From: Cellulophaga baltica
GTDB taxonomy: Bacteria > Bacteroidota > Bacteroidia > Flavobacteriales > Flavobacteriaceae
Length of the DNA stretch: 64,000 nt
Direction of reading: 5' to 3'
NCBI RefSeq assembly: GCF_900102165.1
Contig: NZ_FNBD01000001.1
Span: 63,701-127,700, forward strand
Shown here: one piece after another, positions 56,480 to 64,000 of the stretch
Position numbering within the stretch: position 1 is the first letter of the stretch
Layout: each line of letters begins with the position of its first letter
Notes under the pieces: generated by a model
Told to the model about the DNA's origin: nothing
What the model saw: only the letters and a program-made list of their open reading frames with translations
The model's database searches: none
Translations under genes and position numbers: made by a program

Positions 56480-57382
56480 CTAGAAGTATCCTTGCTGTTT
56501 TCTTTTCTCCATTGCTGCTTCAGAACGCTTATCATCAATACGCGCTCCTCGCTCGGAGATCGTAGAATCTCTAATCTCACTTACCACCTTATCAATGGTA
56601 ACAGCATCTGAAAGAACTGCCGCTGTACAAGACATGTCTCCAACCGTACGGAAACGCACTAAGCGCTCTTCTACGATTTCATCTTGATCACGGAAAACAA
56701 TATCATCTTCTGCAGACCATATCATACCGTCTCTAACAAAAGTTTTACGTTTATGCGCAAAATATATAGACGGAATTTCTATTTCTTCTTTTTGGATGTA
56801 AGACCATACATCTAATTCTGTCCAATTAGAAATAGGAAAACAACGTACGTTTTGACCTAATTCAATTTGTCCATTTAACATATCAAACAATTCAGGGCGT
56901 TGGCTTTTTTCATCCCACTGACCAAAATCATCACGAACAGAAAAAATACGCTCTTTAGCTCTAGCTTTCTCTTCATCTCTACGTGCACCACCGATACAAG
57001 CATCAAATTTAAATTCTTCGATAGCATCTAATAAGGTGGTTGTTTGTAAAGAGTTTCTACTAGCATACCTACCCGATTCTTCCTTTACTTTACCTTCATC
57101 AATAGAATCTTGAACATTACGTACAATTAACTCTACCCCAAGCTCTTTAGCTAACCTATCTCTAAATTCTATGGTTTCCGGAAAGTTATGCCCCGTATCA
57201 ATATGCATTAGCGGAAAAGGTATTTTTGCTGGCCAGAATGCTTTCTGCGCCAAACGAACTAAGGTTATAGAATCTTTACCTCCAGAGAATAATAATACTG
57301 GCTTTTCAAATTGAGCAGCCACCTCTCTAATGATGTAAATTGCTTCGTTTTCTAATGGATTTATATCTGATGTATCTTTCAT
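56480..57382 (-). CDS. cysD: Sulfate adenylyltransferase subunit 2 CysD
   Basis: PP-loop ATP-binding subunit of ATP sulfurylase. LLFSGGKDSITLVRLAQKAF holds the SGGKDS loop at about residues 33-38, with HIDTGHNFPE and the C-terminal ERGARIDDKRSEAAMEKRKQQGYF family ending. 300 residues, full length. Upstream of cysN in the same operon. Confidence 0.97.
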   Translation of the reverse strand: MKDTSDINPLENEAIYIIREVAAQFEKPVLLFSGGKDSITLVRLAQKAFWPAKIPFPLMHIDTGHNFPETIEFRDRLAKELGVELIVRNVQDSIDEGKVKEESGRYASRNSLQTTTLLDAIEEFKFDACIGGARRDEEKARAKERIFSVRDDFGQWDEKSQRPELFDMLNGQIELGQNVRCFPISNWTELDVWSYIQKEEIEIPSIYFAHKRKTFVRDGMIWSAEDDIVFRDQDEIVEERLVRFRTVGDMSCTAAVLSDAVTIDKVVSEIRDSTISERGARIDDKRSEAAMEKRKQQGYF

Positions 57383-57468
57383 GTTACTTTTTAAGTGTCA
57401 AGGTTATTTCTGCAATGCCAAACAACCCTATTTACTACTAATTTTATGATGCTTACTTAGGTCTTCTT

Positions 57469-58092
57469 TTAAGTATGCAAGCCACACTCACGGTTTTCTA
57501 ACACCTTGGTTGGATCAAAATATTTATGCTCGTTTGGTAATTTATATTCTTCTAAATATGCGTCTAACTGCTCATCTGACCAATGGTAAAAAGGACTCAC
57601 CTTTAAAACACCGTCTTTACTCACACTAAAAATATCTAAAGAATTACGCAAAGCTGTTTGTCCTTTTCTAAGGTTTGTAAACCAAACCTCTGGTTTGTGT
57701 TCTGCCATTGCTCTACCAAATGGCTCCAATTTAACCTGCTCTGTAAAGACTGCATGGTTCGGATCTTCAATACCTGGTATTCCCATAACTGCATCTCTAT
57801 GTGATGATGTTTGTTTAGGAACATATAATTTTACATTTAGCTGTAATGATTTTATTAAATCTTCTGCATGCTTGTAGGTATTTGGAGTATTGTACCCCGT
57901 ATCACACCAAATAACTTTAATAGTGTTATCTACAGCAGTGACTGCATGTAAAATATTAACCTCATAAGGTCTAAAATTGGTAGTCACTACGGCATTAGAA
58001 TTCTGTTCCAATGCAAATGCTATAATTTCTGCTGGACTTGCCGATGCAAAATCGGTATTCCATTTTTGTATATCGTTTTCTGTAAAAGCCAT
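57469..58092 (-). CDS. cysH: Phosphoadenylyl-sulfate (or adenylyl-sulfate) reductase CysH
   Basis: Thioredoxin-dependent reductase that releases sulfite from (P)APS. 207 residues, with IWCDTGYNTPNTY, the HWSDEQLDAYL helix and the catalytic C-terminal ECGLH motif (Cys203). The only other Cys is C63; the two Cys pairs that bind the 4Fe-4S cluster in bacterial APS reductases are absent, as in the PAPS-type enzyme. No APS kinase gene (cysC) is in this operon, so the true substrate is uncertain. Confidence 0.92.
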   Translation of the reverse strand: MAFTENDIQKWNTDFASASPAEIIAFALEQNSNAVVTTNFRPYEVNILHAVTAVDNTIKVIWCDTGYNTPNTYKHAEDLIKSLQLNVKLYVPKQTSSHRDAVMGIPGIEDPNHAVFTEQVKLEPFGRAMAEHKPEVWFTNLRKGQTALRNSLDIFSVSKDGVLKVSPFYHWSDEQLDAYLEEYKLPNEHKYFDPTKVLENRECGLHT

Positions 58093-58104
58093 TGTCTTTC
58101 TTTT

Positions 58105-58368
58105 TTATCTACCCCAACTAATGCTGTTCCAAATTCTCTCGTGAAAGAAATACAACAACATTTTAGTAAACAATTCAACTACACCTATAGATAAAGCTAA
58201 TTTTAATTCCCCGGTTACTAACCAAGAAATAATCATAGTATCTATAGTACCAATTATTCTCCAGCTTATAGACTTAATAATACTGCGTAATGGTTTCTCA
58301 GATTTTTTATCTGTTGTGAAATCCTCTTTACTTGTTTTCTTATCTAAAATCAATTGATCTGCAATCAT
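58105..58368 (-). CDS. DUF2061 membrane protein
   Basis: 87 residues. A charged N-terminus is followed by SIISWRIIGTIDTMIISWLVTGELKLALSIG and a second hydrophobic stretch ending YFFHERIWNSISWGR, the DUF2061 pattern with two membrane spans. Members are often encoded with sulfate assimilation genes. No biochemical role is known. It is the first gene of the cys operon, 12 bp before cysH. Confidence 0.85.
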   Translation of the reverse strand: MIADQLILDKKTSKEDFTTDKKSEKPLRSIIKSISWRIIGTIDTMIISWLVTGELKLALSIGVVELFTKMLLYFFHERIWNSISWGR

Positions 58369-58381
58369 GTGATTAATGTTT

Positions 58382-58393
58382 CTATTACCCTAT
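58382..58393. promoter_or_regulatory. Putative Rrf2 operator, downstream copy
   Basis: CTATTACCCTAT is identical to the site at 58462-58473, 80 bp away. This copy lies between the -7 box at 58411 and the first operon gene, where binding would block transcription. Confidence 0.55.
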
Positions 58394-58410
58394 CGATTTA
58401 ATAGAGTAAG

Positions 58411-58418
58411 CAAAAATA
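58411..58418 (-). promoter_or_regulatory. Probable -7 box of the cys operon
   Basis: TATTTTTG on the minus strand matches TAnnTTTG, 43 bp upstream of the DUF2061 gene start and flanked by the two 12-bp repeats. No well-spaced -33 TTG, consistent with a regulated promoter. Confidence 0.5.
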
Positions 58419-58461
58419 AAAATATTTTGCAAAGTAAGTCGCCAAAAGATTACTAAAATTA

Positions 58462-58473
58462 CTATTACCCTAT
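58462..58473. promoter_or_regulatory. Putative Rrf2 operator, upstream copy
   Basis: CTATTACCCTAT, second exact copy. Here it extends to CTATTACCCTATAG, an inverted repeat CTAT/ATAG with a 6-bp centre, within ACTA...TAGT. It lies about 45-55 bp upstream of the -7 box. Confidence 0.55.
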
Positions 58474-58545
58474 AGTTTTAGTGGATTTATAAAAAAAGAA
58501 GAAGTTTATTATCAATTTGACAACAAAAAAGCGGAAGCGTTAAAA

Positions 58546-58956
58546 TTAAGCTATCAAATCTGCTAGACTGGTATTTCTATATATTTCGAGATTACTATCT
58601 CTCACCTGAAGCATTAATTTATGCACACCGCATGCAGCTTCATCAGGACAATCATCACATTTTTCATAGAAATTAAGACTTACACAAGGCACCATAGAAA
58701 TTGGACCTTCCAATACCCGCATCACAGAAGCCATCTGAATTTCTGCAGGGTCTTTTATTAAATAATACCCACCACCTTTACCTTTTTTACTTCCTAAAAA
58801 GCCTGTTTTTCGTAAGGATAATAAAATGGTTTCTAAAAACTTTTGAGAGATGTTTTCAGCGTTTGCTATTTCAGAAATTTGCACTGGTTTCTTATCTTCC
58901 TGTTGTGCCAAGAAGGTAAGTGCTTTTAATCCGTATTTCGTCTTTTTTGATAGCAT
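58546..58956 (-). CDS. Rrf2 family transcriptional regulator
   Basis: 136 residues: winged helix (MLSKKTKYGLKALTFLAQQ ... KGKGGGYYLI) and the Cys-containing loop with C91, C100, C103 and C109 (CVSLNFYEKC DDCPDEAAC), which could bind an Fe-S cluster or sense redox state. Rrf2 proteins such as CymR and IscR control cysteine and Fe-S genes. It lies just upstream of, and on the same strand as, the sulfate assimilation operon, so I infer that it regulates that operon. Confidence 0.9.
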   Translation of the reverse strand: MLSKKTKYGLKALTFLAQQEDKKPVQISEIANAENISQKFLETILLSLRKTGFLGSKKGKGGGYYLIKDPAEIQMASVMRVLEGPISMVPCVSLNFYEKCDDCPDEAACGVHKLMLQVRDSNLEIYRNTSLADLIA

Positions 58957-58978
58957 GGCTGCTAAGATAATTAAAATT

Positions 58979-58996
58979 TAGATATCGAAATATCTA
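58979..58996. promoter_or_regulatory. Palindrome upstream of the Rrf2 gene
   Basis: TAGATAT cgaa ATATCTA is a perfect 7-bp inverted repeat ending 23 bp before the Rrf2 start, in its promoter region. It may be an autoregulatory operator. Its sequence differs from the 12-bp sites before the cys operon. Confidence 0.45.
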
Positions 58997-59132
58997 GGTA
59001 CATGCTTTACAAGTAAACCATTAGACAAATAGGCATATCTTAAATTTTATGGTTTCACTGAATTAAAACCGCCTTTCACTGATTGGCCTACTAAAAACCT
59101 AATTTAAGTCCTTACTTAGTAGTAAGAACCCA

Positions 59133-60416
59133 ATGAAAACAAACACAATGAAACAGCAACAAAATTTTACACCGCTTTTAAAAGTAAGCTTATTAGCTCT
59201 ATTGTTAGCTTTTACCGCATGTAGTTCTGATGACACTAATACCTCTGAAGATACAAGTGAAGAAGAAACAACAGATGAAAGCACTATTGACACCAATTCT
59301 TATATCCTAGTGGCAGACACCAATAGTCAAGGTGCCTATATCATAAACCATGATGGAGATCAATTATTTAGCTGGAAATTTGACAGAGATCTAGGTAATG
59401 ATGTGAACTTATTAGACGACGGTAGTTTAGTTGTTTGCCTTAAAGCAGACAATGCAGGTATAACGCTAGGTGGTTATGGTGGCATTATGAGAAAAATAAA
59501 CGTTGATCAATCTATTGAATGGGAAGTTTCCTATAGTTCTGGTGATGATTACATGGCGCATCACGATGTGGAATACTTATCAAATGGAAATATTATTTTT
59601 CCAGTTTGGGAAAAAATAACGGCTGATGAAGCTGCGGAACTCGGTTTTTCTGAGAATTATGATATTTTTCCCGAAGCCATTATAGAAATGAACCCACTAA
59701 CCGAAGAGATTGTTTGGGAATGGCATGTTACAGATCATGTGATTCAAAACCACGATGCTTCCAAAGAAAATTTTGGCGTTGTAGTAGAACATCCAAATAA
59801 AGTAGATATCAATTACAACAGTTCTCAAACCAATGGAGACTTGATGCATTTTAATGGGCTAACCTTAGATGAAACGAATGATGTTCTTTACATAACCGTA
59901 AATAATTATAGTGAAGTGTGGGTGCTAGACCACAGCACAACTACGGAAGAAGCGAGTACAAGTACGGGTGGAAATTATAATTTAGGCGGAGATTTGGTAT
60001 ACCGGTACGGAAATCCGCTTGCCTATGACAATGTTGGCGAGGTTACCTTGAACAATGTTCATTACCCAAATTTACTGACTACTGGAAATATGATTGTCTT
60101 TGCCAATGATATTTACGACAACCAGTCTGAAGTTGTTGAATACAAATTAAACCCACCATACGAACTTAATGCAGGAGAAGACAATGAACCAGAAGTAGTA
60201 TGGAGTTTTACGGATCCTGAATTATACACTGCAGGCTTGGGTAGTGGAGTCCGTATGAGCAATGGAAACACCCTAATCGCCGAAGGCAGAGATGGTACAT
60301 TGTGGGAAGTAAGTGCTAGCGGCGAGGTTCTATGGCAAAATACAGATTACAATACCACCTGGAGAGCATATGCTTTTACAGTCGATGCTCCGGCGATACT
60401 AGCCTTAGGTTTATAA
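59133..60416 (+). CDS. Arylsulfotransferase (ASST)-like lipoprotein
   Basis: 427 residues with a lipobox (LLAFTACSSDD) followed by an acidic Thr/Ser/Glu linker. The body has the repeated blade pattern of the ASST beta-propeller family (AYIINHDGDQLFSWKFD, GGIMRKINVDQSIEWEVSY, AHHDVEYLSNGNIIFP, TWRAYAF). Family enzymes move sulfate between phenols without PAPS, but many members have no known activity. An ATG 15 bp downstream (59148) is an equally good start. It lies between the sulfur assimilation operon and metZ. Confidence 0.8.
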   Translation: MKTNTMKQQQNFTPLLKVSLLALLLAFTACSSDDTNTSEDTSEEETTDESTIDTNSYILVADTNSQGAYIINHDGDQLFSWKFDRDLGNDVNLLDDGSLVVCLKADNAGITLGGYGGIMRKINVDQSIEWEVSYSSGDDYMAHHDVEYLSNGNIIFPVWEKITADEAAELGFSENYDIFPEAIIEMNPLTEEIVWEWHVTDHVIQNHDASKENFGVVVEHPNKVDINYNSSQTNGDLMHFNGLTLDETNDVLYITVNNYSEVWVLDHSTTTEEASTSTGGNYNLGGDLVYRYGNPLAYDNVGEVTLNNVHYPNLLTTGNMIVFANDIYDNQSEVVEYKLNPPYELNAGEDNEPEVVWSFTDPELYTAGLGSGVRMSNGNTLIAEGRDGTLWEVSASGEVLWQNTDYNTTWRAYAFTVDAPAILALGL

Positions 60417-60439
60417 AAAATACAGACTCTTATTTAACA

Positions 60440-60475
60440 AAAAAGCCTCCATAGTTTCTACTATTGAGGCTTTTT
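60440..60475. terminator. Bidirectional terminator
   Basis: AAAAAGCCTC and GAGGCTTTTT with a further ATAGT/ACTAT inner stem form a long hairpin between the convergent ASST-like gene and metZ. Confidence 0.88.
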
Positions 60476-60491
60476 AACTTAGACCGTTCTA

Positions 60492-61658
60492 CTACGATTC
60501 TAAGGCTTGTTTTATATCGGAAATAATATCATCTATATGTTCCAAACCAACAGATACCCGAACGGTTCCATCCGTAATATTTACAGCTTCACGTTCTTGT
60601 GTTGTTAGCTTGCTGTGGGTTGTAGATGCAGGATGGGTCACAATACTTCTAGAATCTCCCAAGTTTGCAGAGAGCGATAATAATTTTATCCCATCAAAAA
60701 ACTTTCGTCCAGCTTCAATTCCTCCATTCACTTCAAAAGCAACAATAGTACCCCCAGCTTTCATCTGCTTTTTAGCCACCTCATACATAGGGTGCGATTT
60801 TAAAAAGGGATATTTCACCCAATTTACTTTCGGGTGATCTTCGAGAAATGTTGCTAACTTTAAAGCATTCTCACAATGACGATCTACCCGAACTGCTAAA
60901 GTTTCTAAACTTTTAGAAATTACCCAAGCGTTAAAAGGAGAAAGCGCAGGCCCCGTAATGCGCGAAAATCGATAGACCTTATCAATTAATTCTGCACTTC
61001 CTACGGTAATTCCTGCCAAAACACGTCCTTGACCATCCATTAATTTTGTCCCCGAATGAATCACCAAATCAGCACCAAATTTAATAGGCTGTTGTAAGTA
61101 AGGCGTTGCAAAGCAGTTATCGATAATTAATAGTACCTTATGTTTTTTTGCAATTTTGCCCAACTTTTCTAAGTCCAATACATCTACCCCCGGGTTGGTG
61201 GGAGATTCTGCATAGATAAATTTTGTTGTTGGTTTTATTAATTTATCAATACCCTCTAAATCATCAATTTCAAAATAATCTGAGCTAATATTCCATTTGG
61301 GTAAAAAGTTCATAAATAAACTATGCGTAGAACCAAAAATATTCCGTGCAGAAACCACATGATCTCCACTATCTAAAAGAGAGGCAAAAGTAGAAAACAC
61401 TGCAGCCATACCAGATGCAAAAGCAAAACCAGCTTCGGCTCCTTCCATTTTACATACTTTTTCTATAAATTCATTGGTATTCGGGTTAGAATATCTAGAA
61501 TAAATATTACGTTCTTTTTCTTCACTAAACGAAGCGCGCATATCTTCAGCGTCCTCAAATACAAAGCTTGAGGTTACATACATGGGCGTAGAATGTTCCA
61601 GAAATTGTGAGCGTTCTGTTTGTGTTCTTATAGCTTCTGTTTCGAATTTGTTTTTCAT
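60492..61658 (-). CDS. metZ: O-succinylhomoserine sulfhydrylase
   Basis: PLP enzyme of the Cys/Met metabolism family that makes homocysteine from O-succinylhomoserine and sulfide, the step joining sulfate assimilation to methionine. PLP Lys205 in HSGTKLMDGQGRV, YSRYSNPNTNEF and the C-terminal GDSRSIVTHPASTTHS motif. 388 residues. O-acetylhomoserine as substrate or cystathionine activity cannot be ruled out by sequence. It lies 44 bp after thrA. Confidence 0.88.
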   Translation of the reverse strand: MKNKFETEAIRTQTERSQFLEHSTPMYVTSSFVFEDAEDMRASFSEEKERNIYSRYSNPNTNEFIEKVCKMEGAEAGFAFASGMAAVFSTFASLLDSGDHVVSARNIFGSTHSLFMNFLPKWNISSDYFEIDDLEGIDKLIKPTTKFIYAESPTNPGVDVLDLEKLGKIAKKHKVLLIIDNCFATPYLQQPIKFGADLVIHSGTKLMDGQGRVLAGITVGSAELIDKVYRFSRITGPALSPFNAWVISKSLETLAVRVDRHCENALKLATFLEDHPKVNWVKYPFLKSHPMYEVAKKQMKAGGTIVAFEVNGGIEAGRKFFDGIKLLSLSANLGDSRSIVTHPASTTHSKLTTQEREAVNITDGTVRVSVGLEHIDDIISDIKQALES

Positions 61659-61702
61659 AATTTTATTATTAGATCAGTAATCGCGTTACTGATTCTTTAT
61701 CG

Positions 61703-64000
61703 CTATTTACCTTTTTCTATAATCCTTAATATATCACCAAAAACGCCACGAGCAGTAACTGCTGCTCCCGCTCCTGCTCCTTGGATCACTAACGGATTTT
61801 CACCATAAGACTCCGTATATATTTCTATAATAGAATCTGAGCCTTTTACTTGTCCTAATGCACTTTCTTTAGGTACCGAAACCAATTTTACTTCTAAATG
61901 CCCTTTCTCTTTTTGCAAATCTCCAGACAAATCACATACATAGCGCAATACATGATTTGGCTTTTGTTCTTTTTTAATCTTTTCAAAAATAGCATCAAGC
62001 GTACTTAACTGATTTTTAAATTCGGCTACCGTTACAGTATGCAAAGAATCTGGAATTAAATTCTGAATACTAATATCCGCAAATTCATTACTCAGATCCA
62101 ATTCTCTAGCTAGTATTAAAAGTTTTCTTCCTACATCATTCCCTGAAAGATCTTCACGAGCATCTGGTTCTGTAAATCCTTTTTCCATCGCCTCTTTTAA
62201 AATCGATGAAAATGGCCTATCTACCTCTGAAAAAGTATTGAAGATATAACTCAACGACCCTGAAAATACTCCTTTAATACGCGTAATATTCTCACCCGAT
62301 AAATGCAATAACTTAATAGTATCTATTAATGGAAGTCCCGCTCCCACATTAGTCTCATACAAATACTGCTTCTGACTTTTTACGAGTTCTGTTCTTAAAT
62401 TTTGATAAAAATCAAAACTCAAGGTGTTGGCGATCTTATTTGAGGAGACTAAATCAAACCCATTTTCTATCAATTCTAAGTATGATGTTACAAAGGTTTT
62501 ACTTGCCGTATTATCTACCGCTATTAAATTCTCTAAATGATGTGCTTTTGCAAAATCGAAAATTGTAGTTAGATCAAATGGCACACCATTTTTATCTAAA
62601 TCAGCATTCCAGTTTTCCGAAATTCCGCTTTTATTTAACAACACTTTTTTAGAGTTCGCCACTGCAAAAACATTTAATTGAATCCCTTTACGTTCTTCTA
62701 TGCTTTGAGCCGATTTTAAAATTTGATCTATCAGTGTTCCTCCAACATTTCCATGACCAAATATAGCAAGATTCACTTTTTTACTAATTCCGAAAACTTG
62801 ACCGTGCATTACGTTCAACGCTTTGTAAAGGTCTTTGCGCCGTACAACTAAACTGACATTTTTACCCGTTACTGTATTATTAAATAACAAGGGAACAATC
62901 TGGTTTTTTATCAGCTCATTAAAAGGCTTATGAAAAGAACTCAAATCCTGACCTACAATAGAAATCACAGAAACATCAGTAGTTACCGTAATCATGTTCA
63001 CATCTTTGGTTTGAAAATCTGAGCTAAATTCATCAATTAAAACCTCTTTCGCTTTTTCTGCTTTATCAGCATCTACCACAAAACCAAGACCACGTTCTGA
63101 TGACCCCTGCGATATGATATTCACACTAATATTATTTGCTCCTAATGTTTTAAAAACTCGTGCATCTACTCCGACTTTACCTAATAAACCACGCCCCTCA
63201 AAATTTACCAAGGCCACATTTTCAATTACTGAAAGCGATTTTATCCCCTCTTTACTTGTCTTTGCACTAATTAGCGTTCCTTCATTATCTCCATTAAATG
63301 TATTTAATATCCGCAATGGAATATTTTTTTCTATTAAAGGGATAATCGTTTTTGCATGTAAGATGGTCGCCCCAAAATTTGCCAATTCATTTGCTTCCCC
63401 GTAAGACAGCTCTGCAATACGTTTTGCATCTGCTACATAATCAGGGTTAGCCGTATAAATCCCATCTACATGAGTATAATTCTGCAATTCTGCCGCATCT
63501 AAGAAATTAGCAATTAGCGCTGCCGAATAATTACTTCCGTTTCGTCCTAAGGTTGTGGTCTCCCCTGCTTTGTTTGATGCTATAAAACCAGTCATTACTG
63601 GAACCACACTAGTATCTAATTTAGAGATAACCTCTAAAACATGCTCTTTAGACAATGCCTCATATACCTGAGCATCACCAAAATTGCTATCTGTTTTTAT
63701 CAATTCTCGGGAATCTATGAATTTAGCTTGTACGCCTTTCGCATTTAATAATTGCGTAGTCACTTTCCCAGAAATCAATTCTCCAAAAGACAATACTTGA
63801 TCTTTGATTTTTACACTATAATCGCCTAATAAAGAAACCCCTTCAAAAAGCTTTTCTAAATCTGTAAATTCTGAAGACAAATCAACGTTAAAATCTGATT
63901 GTTGATACGCTTTAAAAGCATCAAAATCTTTAGCGTACTCTTTGCCTTTACTTGCCTTTTTAAGAATAGTTTCTAGCTGATCTGTGGCTTTACCGCGTGC
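61703..64000 (-). CDS. thrA: Bifunctional aspartokinase / homoserine dehydrogenase (5' end beyond window)
   Basis: The frame stays open to the window edge (the last 40 codons up to 64000 continue without a stop), so the N-terminal kinase start lies outside. About 765 residues are present. The C-terminal half of aspartokinase includes GFIASNKAGETTTLGRNGSNYSAAL. An ACT regulatory pair follows (VALVNFEGRGLLGKVGVDARVF). Homoserine dehydrogenase follows with LAIFGHGNVGGTLIDQIL and KGVFSGSLSYIFNTF. It supplies homoserine for Met and Thr. Confidence 0.95.
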   Translation of the reverse strand, partial: ARGKATDQLETILKKASKGKEYAKDFDAFKAYQQSDFNVDLSSEFTDLEKLFEGVSLLGDYSVKIKDQVLSFGELISGKVTTQLLNAKGVQAKFIDSRELIKTDSNFGDAQVYEALSKEHVLEVISKLDTSVVPVMTGFIASNKAGETTTLGRNGSNYSAALIANFLDAAELQNYTHVDGIYTANPDYVADAKRIAELSYGEANELANFGATILHAKTIIPLIEKNIPLRILNTFNGDNEGTLISAKTSKEGIKSLSVIENVALVNFEGRGLLGKVGVDARVFKTLGANNISVNIISQGSSERGLGFVVDADKAEKAKEVLIDEFSSDFQTKDVNMITVTTDVSVISIVGQDLSSFHKPFNELIKNQIVPLLFNNTVTGKNVSLVVRRKDLYKALNVMHGQVFGISKKVNLAIFGHGNVGGTLIDQILKSAQSIEERKGIQLNVFAVANSKKVLLNKSGISENWNADLDKNGVPFDLTTIFDFAKAHHLENLIAVDNTASKTFVTSYLELIENGFDLVSSNKIANTLSFDFYQNLRTELVKSQKQYLYETNVGAGLPLIDTIKLLHLSGENITRIKGVFSGSLSYIFNTFSEVDRPFSSILKEAMEKGFTEPDAREDLSGNDVGRKLLILARELDLSNEFADISIQNLIPDSLHTVTVAEFKNQLSTLDAIFEKIKKEQKPNHVLRYVCDLSGDLQKEKGHLEVKLVSVPKESALGQVKGSDSIIEIYTESYGENPLVIQGAGAGAAVTARGVFGDILRIIEKGK

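Noticed and set aside
1-64000. CRISPR array, prophage, insertion sequence or defence system
   Set aside because: No regular spaced repeats, transposase, integrase, phage or restriction genes were seen. Gene content is core metabolism and division throughout.

Overview
This 64 kb window is chromosomal DNA from a marine-type member of the Flavobacteriaceae (Bacteroidota). The evidence is the low GC content, gliding genes gldB and gldC, FtsZ with a long charged linker, zinc-less DnaG, polypeptide starts that do not rely on Shine-Dalgarno sites, and promoters with the Bacteroidota -7 box TAnnTTTG. I cannot fix the genus from the sequence alone. Every large reading frame looks intact. I see no phage, insertion sequence, CRISPR array or rRNA. 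This is mostly core genome, and the most interesting signals are regulatory RNAs, operators and a few atypical proteins.

Layout. 1-360: one tRNA-Arg with a long terminator and a 21-bp duplicated fragment of itself. 361-16.4 kb (minus strand): yqeY, then the division and cell-wall (dcw) cluster read from mraZ through rsmH, ftsL, ftsI, murE, mraY, murD, ftsW, murG, murC, ftsQ and ftsA to ftsZ. It is driven from a promoter carrying three MraZ-type boxes at exact 10-bp spacing. 16.6-24.2 kb: an alpha/beta hydrolase, engB, a subclass B1 metallo-beta-lactamase homologue, gldB-gldC, nadE, a LuxR-type regulator whose phosphoacceptor Asp is replaced by Glu, and dnaG without zinc ligands. 24.4-29.5 kb: small membrane and secreted proteins, an ECF sigma/anti-sigma/outer-membrane-protein operon and a polyprenyl synthase. 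29.6-30.4 kb: a homologue of LipL32, the major surface protein of pathogenic Leptospira, behind a consensus promoter and nested palindromes. 30.4-36.7 kb: rlmN, queA, aroA, a MazG-like pyrophosphohydrolase, dtd, rsgA and a GIN-domain protein.

36.7-41.0 kb: the aromatic amino acid operon pheA-aminotransferase-tyrA-aroG. Its leader encodes a 23-residue peptide with ten Phe/Tyr/Trp codons, followed by mutually exclusive antiterminator and terminator pairings. This is a classical ribosome-mediated attenuator and is the strongest regulatory find in the window. 41.1-45.3 kb: a lipoprotein, a serine hydrolase, a second GIN-domain protein and a PagL-like lipid A deacylase. 45.4-50.9 kb: the methionine operon with MetH split into two proteins, a small unknown protein and metF, headed by a SAM-I (S-box) riboswitch. 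51-59 kb: a sulfate assimilation operon (DUF2061 protein, cysH, cysD, cysN, sulfite reductase, cobA, flavoprotein reductase) preceded by an Rrf2 regulator gene and two copies of an exact 12-bp putative operator 80 bp apart. 59.1-64 kb: an arylsulfotransferase-like lipoprotein, metZ and the 3' part of thrA, which runs off the window.

The right-hand third is thus a coherent sulfur-to-methionine region: sulfate is reduced to sulfide, combined with O-succinylhomoserine (metZ, with thrA supplying homoserine) and methylated by metF/metH. It appears to be controlled by an Rrf2 repressor and a SAM riboswitch.
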